A DNA stretch of 56,104 nt from Micromonospora sp. KC723. GTDB taxonomy: Bacteria; Actinomycetota; Actinomycetes; Mycobacteriales; Micromonosporaceae. Shown piece by piece: positions 19,381-27,613 of the stretch. The stretch lies in contig NZ_SMKD01000024.1 of NCBI RefSeq assembly GCF_004348595.1, forward strand, positions 1 through 56,104. The letters are read 5' to 3'. The notes below the pieces were generated by a model. The model was not told the origin of the DNA. It saw only the letters and a program-made list of their open reading frames with translations, and made no database searches. Each line of letters opens with the position of its first letter. Positions within the stretch are counted from its first letter, which is position 1. The position numbers and the translations under genes were made by a program.

Positions 19381-21155
19381 GCGCGGCGGTGGAACACGCG
19401 GAGAAGACCGAGTCGACCTGGCGGACCCTGCGCCGTGGTCTCGCGCTCTCTCCGGAGCTGAGGACCGGACTGGCCGGCACGCTCGTGCTGGCCCTGGTCT
19501 ACATGGTCGGGCGCGTGGCGGTGCCGGTGGCGGTGCAGCGCGGCATCGACGACGGCATCGTCGGCGGTCTCGACCTGGGCGTGGTCTGGACGGTCGTCGG
19601 CGTCACCGCCGCCGTGCTGGTGGCGACCACCGCCTGCGGCTACCTGATGATGCGCCGGCTGTTCACGGTCAGCGAGACCGCCCTGGCCAACGTCCGCACC
19701 CGGGCGTTCCGGCACGTGCACGACCTGTCGATGCTGCACCAGCAGTCCGAGCGGCGCGGGTCGCTGGTCTCCCGGGTCACCAGCGACGTCGACCAGATCA
19801 CCCAGTTCCTCCAGTGGGGCGGCGTGATCCTGATCGTCAACCTCGGCCAGCTCGTGGTCACCACCGCGGTGATGCTGGCGTACTCCTGGCAGCTGACGCT
19901 GGTGGTGCTCGGCGCGTTCGCGCCGGCGGTGCTGCTCATCCGGGTCCTCCAGCAGCGCCTCGGCGCGGCCTACGGCGTGGTACGGCAGCGGATGGGCGCC
20001 CTGCTCGGCGCCATCGGCGAGAGCGTCGTCGGCGCGCCGGTGATCCGGGCGTACGGCATCGCGGGGCGCACCGCCCGGCGGCTGGACAGCGCCATCGAGG
20101 GGCAGCAGAAGGCCCAGCAGCGGGCCATCCGGATCAGCATCATGGGCAGCTCGGTGGGGGAGCTGGCGGCCGGTCTGGCGCTGGCCGGCGTCGTGGTCGT
20201 CGGCGTCACCCTGGGCGCTGACCGCACCCTGTCCATCGGGCAGCTCACCGCCTTCCTCTTCCTGGTCACGCTCTTCATCCAGCCGGTGCAGATCGCCACC
20301 GAGGTGCTCAACGAGGCGCAGAACGCCATCGCCGGCTGGCGTCGGGTGCTCGACGTGCTCGACGTCGCCCCCGACGTGGCCGACCCGGGCGCGCAGGGGC
20401 GGGAGTTGCCGCCCGGCCCGCTGGACATCCGGTTCGCCGGGGTGACCTTCGCCTATCCGGGCGGCCCACCGGTGCTGCACGACGTCACCCTGGACATCCC
20501 GGCGAAGAGCCGGGTGGCGGTGGTCGGTGAGACCGGCAGCGGCAAGACCACCTTCGCCAAGCTGCTCACCCGGTTGATGGACCCGAGCGCGGGCGAGGTG
20601 CTGCTCTCCGGCGTGCCGCTGCACCGGGTCCGGTTCGACTCGCTGCGTTCCCGGGTGGTGATGGTGCCGCAGGACGGTTTCCTCTTCGACGCCACGGTGG
20701 GCGACAACGTCCGTTTCGCTCGTCCGGAGTTGACCGACGACCAGCTCACCGTCGCCTTCACCGAGCTGGGGCTGGCGGACTGGCTGGACGGCCTGCCGTC
20801 GGGCCTGGACACTCCCGTCGGCGAGCGGGGCGAGGCGCTGAGCGTGGGGGAGCGGCAGCTGGTCGCGCTGGCGCGGGCGTACGTGGCCGACCCGGACCTG
20901 CTGGTGCTGGACGAGGCCACCAGTGCCGTGGACCCGGCCACGGAGGTCCGCCTGCAGCGCACCCTGGACGCCGTGACCCGGGGCCGGACGACCCTGGCCA
21001 TCGCGCACCGGCTCTCCACCGCCCAGGCCGCCGACGAGGTGATCGTGGTGGATCGGGGCCGGATCGTGCAGCGGGGGCCGCACGACGAACTGGTCCGCGA
21101 CCCGGAGTCGGTCTACGCCCTGCTCTACGCCTCCTGGCTGGAGCAGACCCGCTAG
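19377..21155 (+). CDS. ABC exporter half-transporter with catalytic Walker B
   Basis: Partner of the upstream half-transporter (592 aa), overlapping it by 4 nt (GTGA). Six-helix domain followed by an NBD with GETGSGKTT (about 384), a deviant signature LSVGERQ in place of LSGGQ, an intact Walker B LLVLDEATSAVD and H-loop AIAHRLST. The intact Walker A/B/H-loop would pair with the canonical signature of the partner to form the hydrolytic site; its own deviant signature faces the partner's degenerate site. Drug, lipid or peptide export is possible. Confidence 0.93.
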   Translation: MSAAVEHAEKTESTWRTLRRGLALSPELRTGLAGTLVLALVYMVGRVAVPVAVQRGIDDGIVGGLDLGVVWTVVGVTAAVLVATTACGYLMMRRLFTVSETALANVRTRAFRHVHDLSMLHQQSERRGSLVSRVTSDVDQITQFLQWGGVILIVNLGQLVVTTAVMLAYSWQLTLVVLGAFAPAVLLIRVLQQRLGAAYGVVRQRMGALLGAIGESVVGAPVIRAYGIAGRTARRLDSAIEGQQKAQQRAIRISIMGSSVGELAAGLALAGVVVVGVTLGADRTLSIGQLTAFLFLVTLFIQPVQIATEVLNEAQNAIAGWRRVLDVLDVAPDVADPGAQGRELPPGPLDIRFAGVTFAYPGGPPVLHDVTLDIPAKSRVAVVGETGSGKTTFAKLLTRLMDPSAGEVLLSGVPLHRVRFDSLRSRVVMVPQDGFLFDATVGDNVRFARPELTDDQLTVAFTELGLADWLDGLPSGLDTPVGERGEALSVGERQLVALARAYVADPDLLVLDEATSAVDPATEVRLQRTLDAVTRGRTTLAIAHRLSTAQAADEVIVVDRGRIVQRGPHDELVRDPESVYALLYASWLEQTR

Positions 21156-21178
21156 GCGGGCGCGGGAACCGGCCCGCC
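21155..21178 (+). terminator. Hairpin directly after the ABC exporter operon
   Basis: GGCGGGC (21155-21161) / GCCCGCC (21172-21178), 7-bp stem with a 10-nt loop beginning at the last base of the stop codon. Confidence 0.4.
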
Positions 21179-21259
21179 GGGACGTGCCGGTGGTGACCGG
21201 GCGGCACGGATCGCGGTGGTGACGGTGGACGTCTCGGCGCGGGTGCTCTAGGGTGCGAC

Positions 21260-21278
21260 TTAGGTAAGGCTAACCTGT
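21260..21278 (+). promoter_or_regulatory. IdeR/DtxR iron box
   Basis: TTAGGTAAGGCTAACCTGT matches the 19-bp DtxR/IdeR consensus (TWAGGTWAGSCTWACCTWA) at 17 of 19 positions; only the last two differ. It ends 14 bp before the ATG of the DUF2470-type gene, so Fe(II)-loaded IdeR would repress that gene when iron is plentiful. It is the only such box I found here. Confidence 0.85.
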
Positions 21279-21292
21279 GTTGGAGGTGTCCG

Positions 21293-22045
21293 ATGGGACC
21301 GAGCCCCGCCGAGATCGTTCGTACCCTGGTCGCGGGCCGGCTCCCCGCTCTGGTGCACCTCGCTCACCGGCCCGGGCCGTTCCACGTCCGGCACGCCACG
21401 GACCCCGACGGCCGGGTGCTGATGCTCGTGCCGGTGGTCAGCGACCTCGCCGCCGAGCTGGCCCCGGGTTCGGCCGACGACGTGGCCGTGGTGCTGGACG
21501 TGCTGGACCTGCCCCCGGCGGCCGGTGCGCCGTCGCTCGGCCGGGCCTGGGTGTCCGGCTGGGCCGCGCCGTTGACCGGCGCCGCGGCCCACGCCGCGGC
21601 GGCGGACTTCGCCGCGGTCGACCCGACCGGTGACCTGCTCGACGTCGGCACCCGGTTCCGGCTGCACCGCTTCGAGGTGGTGGAGGTCCGGCTGGAGAGC
21701 GCCGGCGTGCACCGGGTCGACCCCGTGGAGTACGCCGCCGCCGCACCGGACCCGCTGCACCCGGTCGAGGCCGCGCTGCTGGCCGACCTCGCCGATCACC
21801 ACGGCCCCGAGGTGACCGGATACCTGCGTCGACGGCTCGACCTGCCCGACGGCGAGCCGCGCGTGCTGCGACTGGACCGGTACGGCATGGTGGTCGCGTA
21901 CGGCGGGCCGGGCGACCGCCGGCGCGCCCGGCTGGCCTTTCCCCGGCCGGTGGCGGACGTGGCGGAACTGTCCCGGCTGCTGCACCCGATGCTCTGCCGT
22001 CACGCGGTGGCCGCCCGCAGTGGTGCCCGGCCACCGGTCGACTAG
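21293..22045 (+). CDS. DUF2470-type, HugZ-like iron-regulated protein
   Basis: A 250-aa protein with a split-barrel flavin-reductase-like N-terminal half (FHVRHATDPDGRVLMLVPVVSD) and a C-terminal half with LADLADHHGPEVTGYL and LRLDRYGMVVAYGG, the pattern of DUF2470. Related HugZ-type proteins bind or degrade haem, or accompany siderophore genes. The near-perfect iron box just upstream is direct evidence for a role in iron acquisition, such as haem iron release, but the reaction is inference. Good ribosome site (GGAGGTG). No siderophore genes lie alongside. Confidence 0.8.
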   Translation: MGPSPAEIVRTLVAGRLPALVHLAHRPGPFHVRHATDPDGRVLMLVPVVSDLAAELAPGSADDVAVVLDVLDLPPAAGAPSLGRAWVSGWAAPLTGAAAHAAAADFAAVDPTGDLLDVGTRFRLHRFEVVEVRLESAGVHRVDPVEYAAAAPDPLHPVEAALLADLADHHGPEVTGYLRRRLDLPDGEPRVLRLDRYGMVVAYGGPGDRRRARLAFPRPVADVAELSRLLHPMLCRHAVAARSGARPPVD

Positions 22046-22134
22046 ACCCGGCGGCCAGTTCGGTCTGCCGCGGCGTCGGTCACCGGTCCGCGTCCGGCCC
22101 CGGCTGTCGCGTCGATGCCGTCCTGCTCGCCGGA

Positions 22135-22539
22135 TCAGCAGTCGTAGCGGTGCTCGCGGAGCAGCCGCTCGACCGTCGCGGGATCGGGGCTGTTGCCACC
22201 CCAGCCGTCGACGTCCTTGTCGTCGACCTCCTCGATGTTCCAGTGGTCACCGCGCAGCGAGCGATCGTTGAACGCCGGGTGCCGGAGGAGGACCTCGCAG
22301 GTCGCCGGGTCGGCGTCGGTGTTGACGCGCCACCGGAAGGTGTAGGCGACGGTGTTGCGCCGCTCGCGGTTCTTCCGCAGGGAGGTCTTCACCTCCGGGG
22401 AGACCGTCACCGAGGTGAACCCGGCCCGGGTGAGCTTGTCGACGTACTCCCGCTGGGCGTCGCCCTCGCCGCCGCACGCCGTGACGCCCACCAGCGCGAC
22501 GACCGCGACAGCCACCGGGGCGAACCTTCTACTTCCCAA
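22135..22539 (-). CDS. Small putative lipoprotein
   Basis: A 134-aa protein with a lipoprotein signal: basic start (GSRRF), hydrophobic run VAVAVVALVG and lipobox VTAC, so the mature chain would begin at Cys22 and be tethered outside the membrane. The mature part (about 113 aa) ends in DC and contains RWRVNTDADPATCEVLLRHPAF; two cysteines may form a disulfide. TTG 22539 is chosen because GGGAGG lies 6 nt upstream and gives a normal signal peptide; GTG 22596 would add 19 residues. No family recognised. Convergent with the DUF2470 gene. Confidence 0.68.
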   Translation of the reverse strand: MGSRRFAPVAVAVVALVGVTACGGEGDAQREYVDKLTRAGFTSVTVSPEVKTSLRKNRERRNTVAYTFRWRVNTDADPATCEVLLRHPAFNDRSLRGDHWNIEEVDDKDVDGWGGNSPDPATVERLLREHRYDC

Positions 22540-22654
22540 CCTGGCCTCCCGCCAATGCGTGCCACGCTCACCGTCCGGCGGTCCGTGACGGGTCACGGGA
22601 CCGCGGCGCCATCACGGTAGAGGGTCGGGACAACGTGCCGGACCGGACGGACCC

Positions 22655-23278
22655 TCACCTGCTCCGGCTGCGGGCAGATCCCTGGTCGAGTTGGCCGGTG
22701 AGGTAGCGCTGCACCGTGGGGGCCACCGCCGTCACCAGGGCCTCCGGATCGGCGGAGGCGACCGGCTCCAACCGGATGACGTACCGCATCATGGCCAGCC
22801 CGATCATCTGGGTGGCGACCAGCGAGCCGCGCAGCGGCAGCTCGGCCGGGTCGACCGCCAACTGGTCGAGCACCCGGCGGAGCACCTGGGTGACCAGGAA
22901 CTCGCGCAGCAGCCGGGCTGTCCACTCGTTGGCGACCGCCGAGCGCAGCAGGGCCACCGCCGCCGCGCCGGCCGGCGAGTCCCACACCGTGAGGAACGTG
23001 CGGACCAGCCGTTCGCCCACCCCGTCCACGTCCCCCGCGAGCACGGCGGGGAGCAGCTGCGCCGGGTCCACCGGGATGTCGACGGTGGCCCGGAAGAGCT
23101 GTTCCTTGGTGCCGAAGTAGTGGTGCACCAGCGCCGGATCGACGCCCGCGGCCGCCGCGATCACCCGGATGGAGGCCGCGTCGAATCCGCGCTCGGCGAA
23201 GGCCGTGCGGGCCGCGGCGAGGATCGCCTCCCGGGTGTCCGGGTTGCCGGGGCGCCGGCCGGTGCGTCGGGGACTCAT
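22655..23278 (-). CDS. TetR-family regulator of the ABC-2 efflux operon
   Basis: A 207-aa TetR regulator. The HTH reads TREAILAAARTAFAERGFDAASIRVIAAAAGVDPALVHHYFGTKEQLF, with the helix-turn-helix around residues 33-52; the rest is a helical ligand-binding domain resembling the TetR_C_7/DUF1956-like group. It is the last gene of a minus-strand operon, its ATG overlapping the permease stop by 4 nt, so it probably senses the efflux substrate and controls the operon from its promoter near 24.8 kb. Confidence 0.9.
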   Translation of the reverse strand: MSPRRTGRRPGNPDTREAILAAARTAFAERGFDAASIRVIAAAAGVDPALVHHYFGTKEQLFRATVDIPVDPAQLLPAVLAGDVDGVGERLVRTFLTVWDSPAGAAAVALLRSAVANEWTARLLREFLVTQVLRRVLDQLAVDPAELPLRGSLVATQMIGLAMMRYVIRLEPVASADPEALVTAVAPTVQRYLTGQLDQGSARSRSR

Positions 23279-24030
23279 CCGCTGCGCCGCCGCAGGGTCG
23301 CCGCGGCCAGCACCAGGGCCACCACGGCCGCGCCGGCCACGACCGCCACGTCCCGCCACATCGTGCCGGTCGGCTCGGCGTGCGCGCCGACCTGCTGGAG
23401 GGCCTCGACCGCGTACGACAGGGGCAGCACGTCGCTGACCGCCTGGAGCCAGCCGGCCATCTGCCCGCGCGGCACGAACAGCCCGCAGAGCAGCAACTGC
23501 GGCAGCACCACCACCGGCATGAACTGCACCGCCTGGAACTCGGTGCGGGCGAAGGCGCTGCACAGCAGGCCGAGCGCGACCGCCAGCACCGCGTTCACCG
23601 CGGCGATCAGGACGACCAGCCAGGCGCTGCCGGCGGTGTCCAGGCCGAGCAGCCCGTACGCCGCGGCCGAGGCGACCGCCGCCTGCGCGGCGCCGGCCAG
23701 GCCGAACGCGACGCCGTAGCCGAAGAGCAGGTCGAGCCTGCCCAGTGGGGTGGTGAGCAGGCGTTCCAGTGTCCCGGTGGTGCGTTCGCGGAGCATGGCG
23801 ATGCTGGTCACCAGGAACATGATGATGAACGGGAAGATGCCGAGCATCACCAGGGCCACCCGATCGAAGAACGAGGGCTGCCCGGGTGGGGTGGGCTGGT
23901 CGGCGTACATGAAGTAGAGCAGGGTGAGCAGCGCGGTCGGCACCACCACGAGCAGCGCCACGGTGCGCCGGTCGTGCCGCAGCTGGCGCAGGATGCGCCC
24001 GGTGGTGACGGCCAGGATCCTCGGGTTCAC
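23275..24030 (-). CDS. ABC-2 type transporter permease
   Basis: A 251-aa membrane component with six predicted helices. It contains the ABC-2 pattern LRERTTGTLERLLTTPLGRLDLLFGYG (an elbow helix after the second membrane segment) and LPLSYAVEALQQVG near the end. The DrrB/YadH-like architecture suggests export of a hydrophobic drug or lipid. Start GTG 24030 overlaps the ATPase stop (GTGA). Confidence 0.92.
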   Translation of the reverse strand: MNPRILAVTTGRILRQLRHDRRTVALLVVVPTALLTLLYFMYADQPTPPGQPSFFDRVALVMLGIFPFIIMFLVTSIAMLRERTTGTLERLLTTPLGRLDLLFGYGVAFGLAGAAQAAVASAAAYGLLGLDTAGSAWLVVLIAAVNAVLAVALGLLCSAFARTEFQAVQFMPVVVLPQLLLCGLFVPRGQMAGWLQAVSDVLPLSYAVEALQQVGAHAEPTGTMWRDVAVVAGAAVVALVLAAATLRRRSG

Positions 24031-24758
24031 GGGGTGGCTCCCTCTCGGGTCTCGCCCGCGCGGATCAACCGCAGGAACGCCTCTTCCAGGTCGTCGACGC
24101 CGGTGCGGGCCCGGACCGCGTCCGGGGTGTCGTCGGCGACCAGCCGGCCCTGCCGGATCAGCAGCAGCCGGTCGCAGCGGGCCGCCTCGTCCATCACGTG
24201 GCTGGAGACCAACAGGGTCGTGCCGGCTGCGGCGAGCGCGTGGAACCGGGCCCACAGATCGGCCCGCAGGACCGGATCCTGCCCGACGGTCGGCTCGTCG
24301 AGGACGATCAGCTCCGGCTCGCCGACCAGGGCACAGGCCAGCGAGGCGCGGCTGCGCTGCCCGCCGGAGAGGGTGCCGACGAGTTGGTGGGCCGCCCCGG
24401 CCAGCCCGACGTCGGCCACGGCCCGGTCGGCGTCGGCCGCCCGCCGGCCGTGCAGGGCCGAGAAGTAGCGGGCGTTCTCCCGCACGGTCAGGTCGGCGTA
24501 GACGCTGGGCGCCTGGGTCAGGTAGCCGACCCGGCGCCGCAGCGCCGCCGTTCCGGCCGGCTGGCCCAGCACGGTCACGCTGCCGCTGCCGACCACCTGC
24601 ACCCCCACCACCGCGCGCATCAGGGTCGTCTTGCCGCTGCCGCTGGGGCCGAGCAGCCCGGTCACCGAGCCGCGCGGCACCGCGCAGCCGATGCCGTGCA
24701 GCACCCGTCGTCGACCGCGGTCGACGACCAGGTCGCGGATCGTGATCGCGTCCTCCAC
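24027..24758 (-). CDS. ABC transporter ATP-binding protein (DrrA-like)
   Basis: A 243-aa ATPase: Walker A GPSGSGKTT (about 33-41), Q-loop in YLTQAPSVYADLTVREN, signature LSGGQRSR, Walker B LIVLDEPTVGQDP and H-loop SSHVMDEA. First gene of the ATPase-permease-TetR operon. GTG 24758 is used because GGAGG lies 6 nt before it and the NBD begins at the proper distance. The C-terminus is short, without the long regulatory domain of DrrA proper. Confidence 0.93.
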   Translation of the reverse strand: MEDAITIRDLVVDRGRRRVLHGIGCAVPRGSVTGLLGPSGSGKTTLMRAVVGVQVVGSGSVTVLGQPAGTAALRRRVGYLTQAPSVYADLTVRENARYFSALHGRRAADADRAVADVGLAGAAHQLVGTLSGGQRSRASLACALVGEPELIVLDEPTVGQDPVLRADLWARFHALAAAGTTLLVSSHVMDEAARCDRLLLIRQGRLVADDTPDAVRARTGVDDLEEAFLRLIRAGETREGATP

Positions 24759-24780
24759 CGTCCACCTCCGCAGAAACTCA

Positions 24781-24807
24781 TCATCTGTTGAACTCAACGG
24801 TAGATGA
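24781..24807. promoter_or_regulatory. Nested inverted repeat between the efflux operon and the MerR gene
   Basis: Core GTTGA-AC-TCAAC (24787-24798) flanked by TCATCT (24781-24786) and AGATGA (24802-24807), also inverted repeats of each other, offset by 3 nt on the right. It lies just upstream of the efflux operon and about 60 bp upstream of the MerR start, a good candidate for the TetR operator. Confidence 0.5.
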
Positions 24808-24828
24808 ATTACTCGTCCGCGCGCAAGG

Positions 24829-24866
24829 TTGACTTCGAGCGCACTCGAACTGGAAACCTGGCAGGC
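24829..24866 (+). promoter_or_regulatory. MerR-type promoter with 19-bp spacer and palindrome
   Basis: -35 TTGACT (24829-24834), 19-bp spacer, weak -10 AAACCT (24854-24859), then 7 nt to GTG 24867. The -35/spacer junction carries the 6-bp palindrome TTCGAG (24834-24839) / CTCGAA (24844-24849). An over-long spacer with a dyad is the hallmark of promoters activated by MerR regulators through DNA untwisting. Confidence 0.65.
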
Positions 24867-25253
24867 GTGGACATCGCTACGCGGGAACGAGGCCTGTCCG
24901 TCGGCGAGGCGGCGGCCCGGGTCGGCCTGACCACCTACACCCTGCGCTGGTACGAGCAGGAGGGCCTGGTCGCCCCGGTGGGTCGGGACTCCGCCGGCCG
25001 ACGCCGGTACAGCGACGCGGACCTGGACTGGCTCGTCCTGCTCACCCGGCTGCGTCGGACCGGGATGCCGGTGCGCGACATGCGCCGGTACGCCGAACTG
25101 GCCCGGCTGGGGGAGCGGACGCTGGGCGCCCGGCGGGCGCTGTTCGAGGCGCACCGAGTCCGGGTGCTGACCCGGATGGCCGAACTGGAGGAGGACCTGA
25201 AGGTGCTGGATTACAAGATCGATATTTATCGCAGGGCCGAGGAGGGGCGATGA
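24867..25253 (+). CDS. MerR-family regulator
   Basis: A 128-aa MerR regulator with the winged [28 protein letters not shown] and the wing [33 protein letters not shown], followed by a long dimerisation helix ending [20 protein letters not shown]. There are no metal-binding cysteines, so it belongs to the group sensing organic or redox signals. It overlaps the downstream aldo/keto reductase gene by 4 nt, a common MerR/AKR pairing, and probably activates both from the promoter directly upstream. GTG 24867 is preferred to ATG 24804 because that promoter lies between them. Confidence 0.88.
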   Translation: MDIATRERGLSVGEAAARVGLTTYTLRWYEQEGLVAPVGRDSAGRRRYSDADLDWLVLLTRLRRTGMPVRDMRRYAELARLGERTLGARRALFEAHRVRVLTRMAELEEDLKVLDYKIDIYRRAEEGR

Positions 25254-26230
25254 TCCGCCGACGGATGGGGGCCGGCGGGCCCGAGGTCTCCGCCATCGGG
25301 CTGGGCTGCATGGGCATGAGCCACGGCTACGGTGGCCGCGACGACGCCGAGTCGACCCGTACCCTGCACCGCGCCCTCGACCTGGGCGTCGACCACCTCG
25401 ACACCGCCGACATGTACGGCTTCGGGGCGAACGAACGGCTGCTCTCCCCCGTGGTGCGCGCCCGCCGTGACGAGGTCTTCCTGGCCACCAAGTTCGGCAA
25501 CCGCGCCGGCGCGGACGGCATGTACGTCGACAGCAGCGCCGCCTGGGCCCGCGAGGCGTGCGACGCCTCGCTGGACCGGCTCGGGGTGGACCGCGTCGAC
25601 CTGTACTACCTGCACCGGCGCGACCCGGCCACGCCGATCGAGGAGACGGTCGACGCCATGGCCGACCTCGTCCGGGCCGGCAAGGTGCGGCTGCTCGGCC
25701 TGTCGGAGGTCAGCCCGGCCACCCTGCGTGCCGCGCACGCCGTGCACCCGATCGCGGCGGTGCAGATGGAGTACTCCCTGTTCACCCGGGACGTCGAGGG
25801 GGAGATGCTGGGCACCTGCCGGGAACTGGGGGTGGCCCTGGTGGCGTACTCGCCGGTCGGACGAGGGCTGCTCACCGGCGCGATCACCGGCCGGGACCAA
25901 CTCGCCGCCGACGACTGGCGAGCCGGTGTCCCGAGGTTCGCCGAGGGCAACATCGAGGCCAACCTCCGGCTCGTGGCGGAGGTCCGCGAGGTGGCCGCGG
26001 AGATCGGCTGCACCCCCGCCCAGGCGGCACTGGCCTGGCTGCTGGCCCAGGGCGAGGACGTGCTGCCCATCCCGGGCACCAAGCGGGTGCGCTGGCTGGA
26101 GGAGAACGTCGCGGCGGCCGACGTGCGGCTCACCGACGAGCAGCAGGCCCGGTTGCGCGCGGCGGTGCCCGCCGACGCGGTGGCCGGCGAAAGGTACCCG
26201 GAGGTAGGAATGCGAACGGTCGGGCACTAG
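25250..26230 (+). CDS. Aldo/keto reductase (AKR13-like)
   Basis: A 326-aa NADPH-dependent TIM-barrel reductase. The catalytic tetrad is visible: Asp51 and Tyr56 (HLDTADMYG), Lys81 (ATKFG) and His122 (YYLHRRD); the cofactor-binding tail shows [16 protein letters not shown]. It is translationally coupled to the upstream MerR gene, suggesting induction by the compound or its reactive carbonyl. Substrate unknown. Confidence 0.93.
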   Translation: MIRRRMGAGGPEVSAIGLGCMGMSHGYGGRDDAESTRTLHRALDLGVDHLDTADMYGFGANERLLSPVVRARRDEVFLATKFGNRAGADGMYVDSSAAWAREACDASLDRLGVDRVDLYYLHRRDPATPIEETVDAMADLVRAGKVRLLGLSEVSPATLRAAHAVHPIAAVQMEYSLFTRDVEGEMLGTCRELGVALVAYSPVGRGLLTGAITGRDQLAADDWRAGVPRFAEGNIEANLRLVAEVREVAAEIGCTPAQAALAWLLAQGEDVLPIPGTKRVRWLEENVAAADVRLTDEQQARLRAAVPADAVAGERYPEVGMRTVGH

Positions 26231-26287
26231 CCTTCGGAGCGGACAGGCTGTCCGTCTTCGGGCATTGCGGGCGGGTACCCCGTGCGG

Positions 26288-26299
26288 CAGGATGGCGAA
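26288..26299 (+). promoter_or_regulatory. Possible -10 box of the nucleotidyltransferase-HisI frame
   Basis: CAGGAT (26288-26293), 6 nt, then GTG 26300; one mismatch from TANNNT. The same geometry as other leaderless starts here, but weaker. Confidence 0.35.
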
Positions 26300-27613
26300 G
26301 TGGATCACGGGCCGCTGTCAGAAGGCGTTTTCCTCGACGACTGGACGACCAGGCTCCGCGCCACCGCCGAGCGGCCCGTCGTGGGCATCCTGCTCCGTGG
26401 CAGCCATGCCCGCCGAGCCGCCACCGCGCACAGCGACGTCGACCTCGACGTGCTCGTCGAGCCCCGCCCCGCCCGGCCCCGGCCTGGCGCGGCGGGCCGC
26501 GCGGTGGACCCGCCGTACGCCGCCCGGCAGGCGTACCTCGCCGAGGTGGACGGCCGGCTCGTGCACGTCTCGGTCTCCGCCCGGGACGTCCGCTCCTGGG
26601 TCGACCGGCTCGGCGAGCCGGCTGACTGGGCGTTCGGCCTGCCGGTCGCCGCCCCCGCCCGGCTGCTCTGGGCCCAGGACGACTGGCGGTCCCGGATCGA
26701 CCTGCCGGTGCTCTGCCAGCCGGCCGACCAGCCCCGGCTGGAGGAACTGGTCGCGACCCTCGGCAAGGTGGCCTCCGGCCGGGCCGCCGCGGATCAGCTC
26801 GGGGTCCGGCTGGCCGCCGCCGACCTGGCCCGGCTCTGCCCCTCGGTGCTCCGGCTGGCCAACCCGGGCGTCCGGGTGGCCTCCCGCCGCGCCGCCTTCG
26901 CCGCCGCCCTCACGCTGCCGGTCGCCCCGCCCGGCTACCGGGACGACATGCTGCTCTGCCTCGGGCTGCGCCCCGGCACCACCGGCCAGCTCGCCGCCGC
27001 TGCCGCCCGGCTGGTCGCCGGGGTCGTCCCGCTGGTCCGCCCGTACGCCGACCGGATCGCCGAGGCCGCCGGCGCGGATCTGGCCGCCGCGCTCGCCGAC
27101 GGCCGGCTGGACCGCTACGTCGCCCAGCTCGGCCGGGCGGCCCGGCGGGGTGGGGACGGCCCGCAGGTGCCGGTACCGCGTGCGGGAGAATGGCTGACTG
27201 TGCCCGTACCCGAGTCTCCCGTGACCGGCGGCGCCCCCGCCGGCGCGGCCCGCCCCTCCCGCCTGGACCCGGCCGTCGCCGCCCGGCTGCGCCGCACCCC
27301 CGACGGCCTGGTGGCCGCGGTGGTACGCCAGCACGACACCGGCGAGGTGCTGATGGTCGCCTGGATGGACGACGAGGCGCTGCACCGCACGCTGACCACC
27401 GGCCGGGCCACCTACTGGTCGCGCAGCCGCCAGGAGTACTGGGTCAAGGGCGCCACGTCCGGCCACCACCAGTACGTCCGCTCGGTCGCCCTGGACTGCG
27501 ACGGCGACGCGCTGCTGGTCAGCGTCGACCAGGTCGGCGCGGCCTGCCACACCGGCAGCCGCACCTGCTTCTTCACCGAACTGCCGGTCACCGCCGAAGG
27601 AGCCTCCTCATGA
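26300..27613 (+). CDS. hisI: Nucleotidyltransferase-like domain in frame with HisI
   Basis: One uninterrupted 437-aa frame. Residues about 1-290 form a minimal nucleotidyltransferase-like protein: [23 protein letters not shown] is the GS-X(n)-DxD signature of the Pol-beta superfamily, followed by Ala-rich helices. After a Pro/Ala/Gly-rich linker ([19 protein letters not shown]) comes full-length HisI. I know of no such fusion in the histidine pathway. Alternatives: two proteins from the same frame, with HisI made from an internal GTG at 27200, or loss of a stop codon between two genes. GTG 26282 is also a possible start. Confidence 0.6.
   Translation: MDHGPLSEGVFLDDWTTRLRATAERPVVGILLRGSHARRAATAHSDVDLDVLVEPRPARPRPGAAGRAVDPPYAARQAYLAEVDGRLVHVSVSARDVRSWVDRLGEPADWAFGLPVAAPARLLWAQDDWRSRIDLPVLCQPADQPRLEELVATLGKVASGRAAADQLGVRLAAADLARLCPSVLRLANPGVRVASRRAAFAAALTLPVAPPGYRDDMLLCLGLRPGTTGQLAAAAARLVAGVVPLVRPYADRIAEAAGADLAAALADGRLDRYVAQLGRAARRGGDGPQVPVPRAGEWLTVPVPESPVTGGAPAGAARPSRLDPAVAARLRRTPDGLVAAVVRQHDTGEVLMVAWMDDEALHRTLTTGRATYWSRSRQEYWVKGATSGHHQYVRSVALDCDGDALLVSVDQVGAACHTGSRTCFFTELPVTAEGASS
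27200..27613 (+). CDS. hisI: Phosphoribosyl-AMP cyclohydrolase (internal-start reading)
   Basis: The HisI part alone: 137 aa from GTG 27200, close to the usual stand-alone length. It hydrolyses the purine ring of phosphoribosyl-AMP. Seen: [37 protein letters not shown], the metal-binding DCDGDALLV aspartates and the zinc ligands [16 protein letters not shown] lies about 10 nt upstream of GTG 27200, and GAGAAT could serve as a weak -10, so independent expression is plausible. No fused HisE domain. The stop overlaps the trpE ATG (ATGA). Confidence 0.75.
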   Translation: MPVPESPVTGGAPAGAARPSRLDPAVAARLRRTPDGLVAAVVRQHDTGEVLMVAWMDDEALHRTLTTGRATYWSRSRQEYWVKGATSGHHQYVRSVALDCDGDALLVSVDQVGAACHTGSRTCFFTELPVTAEGASS

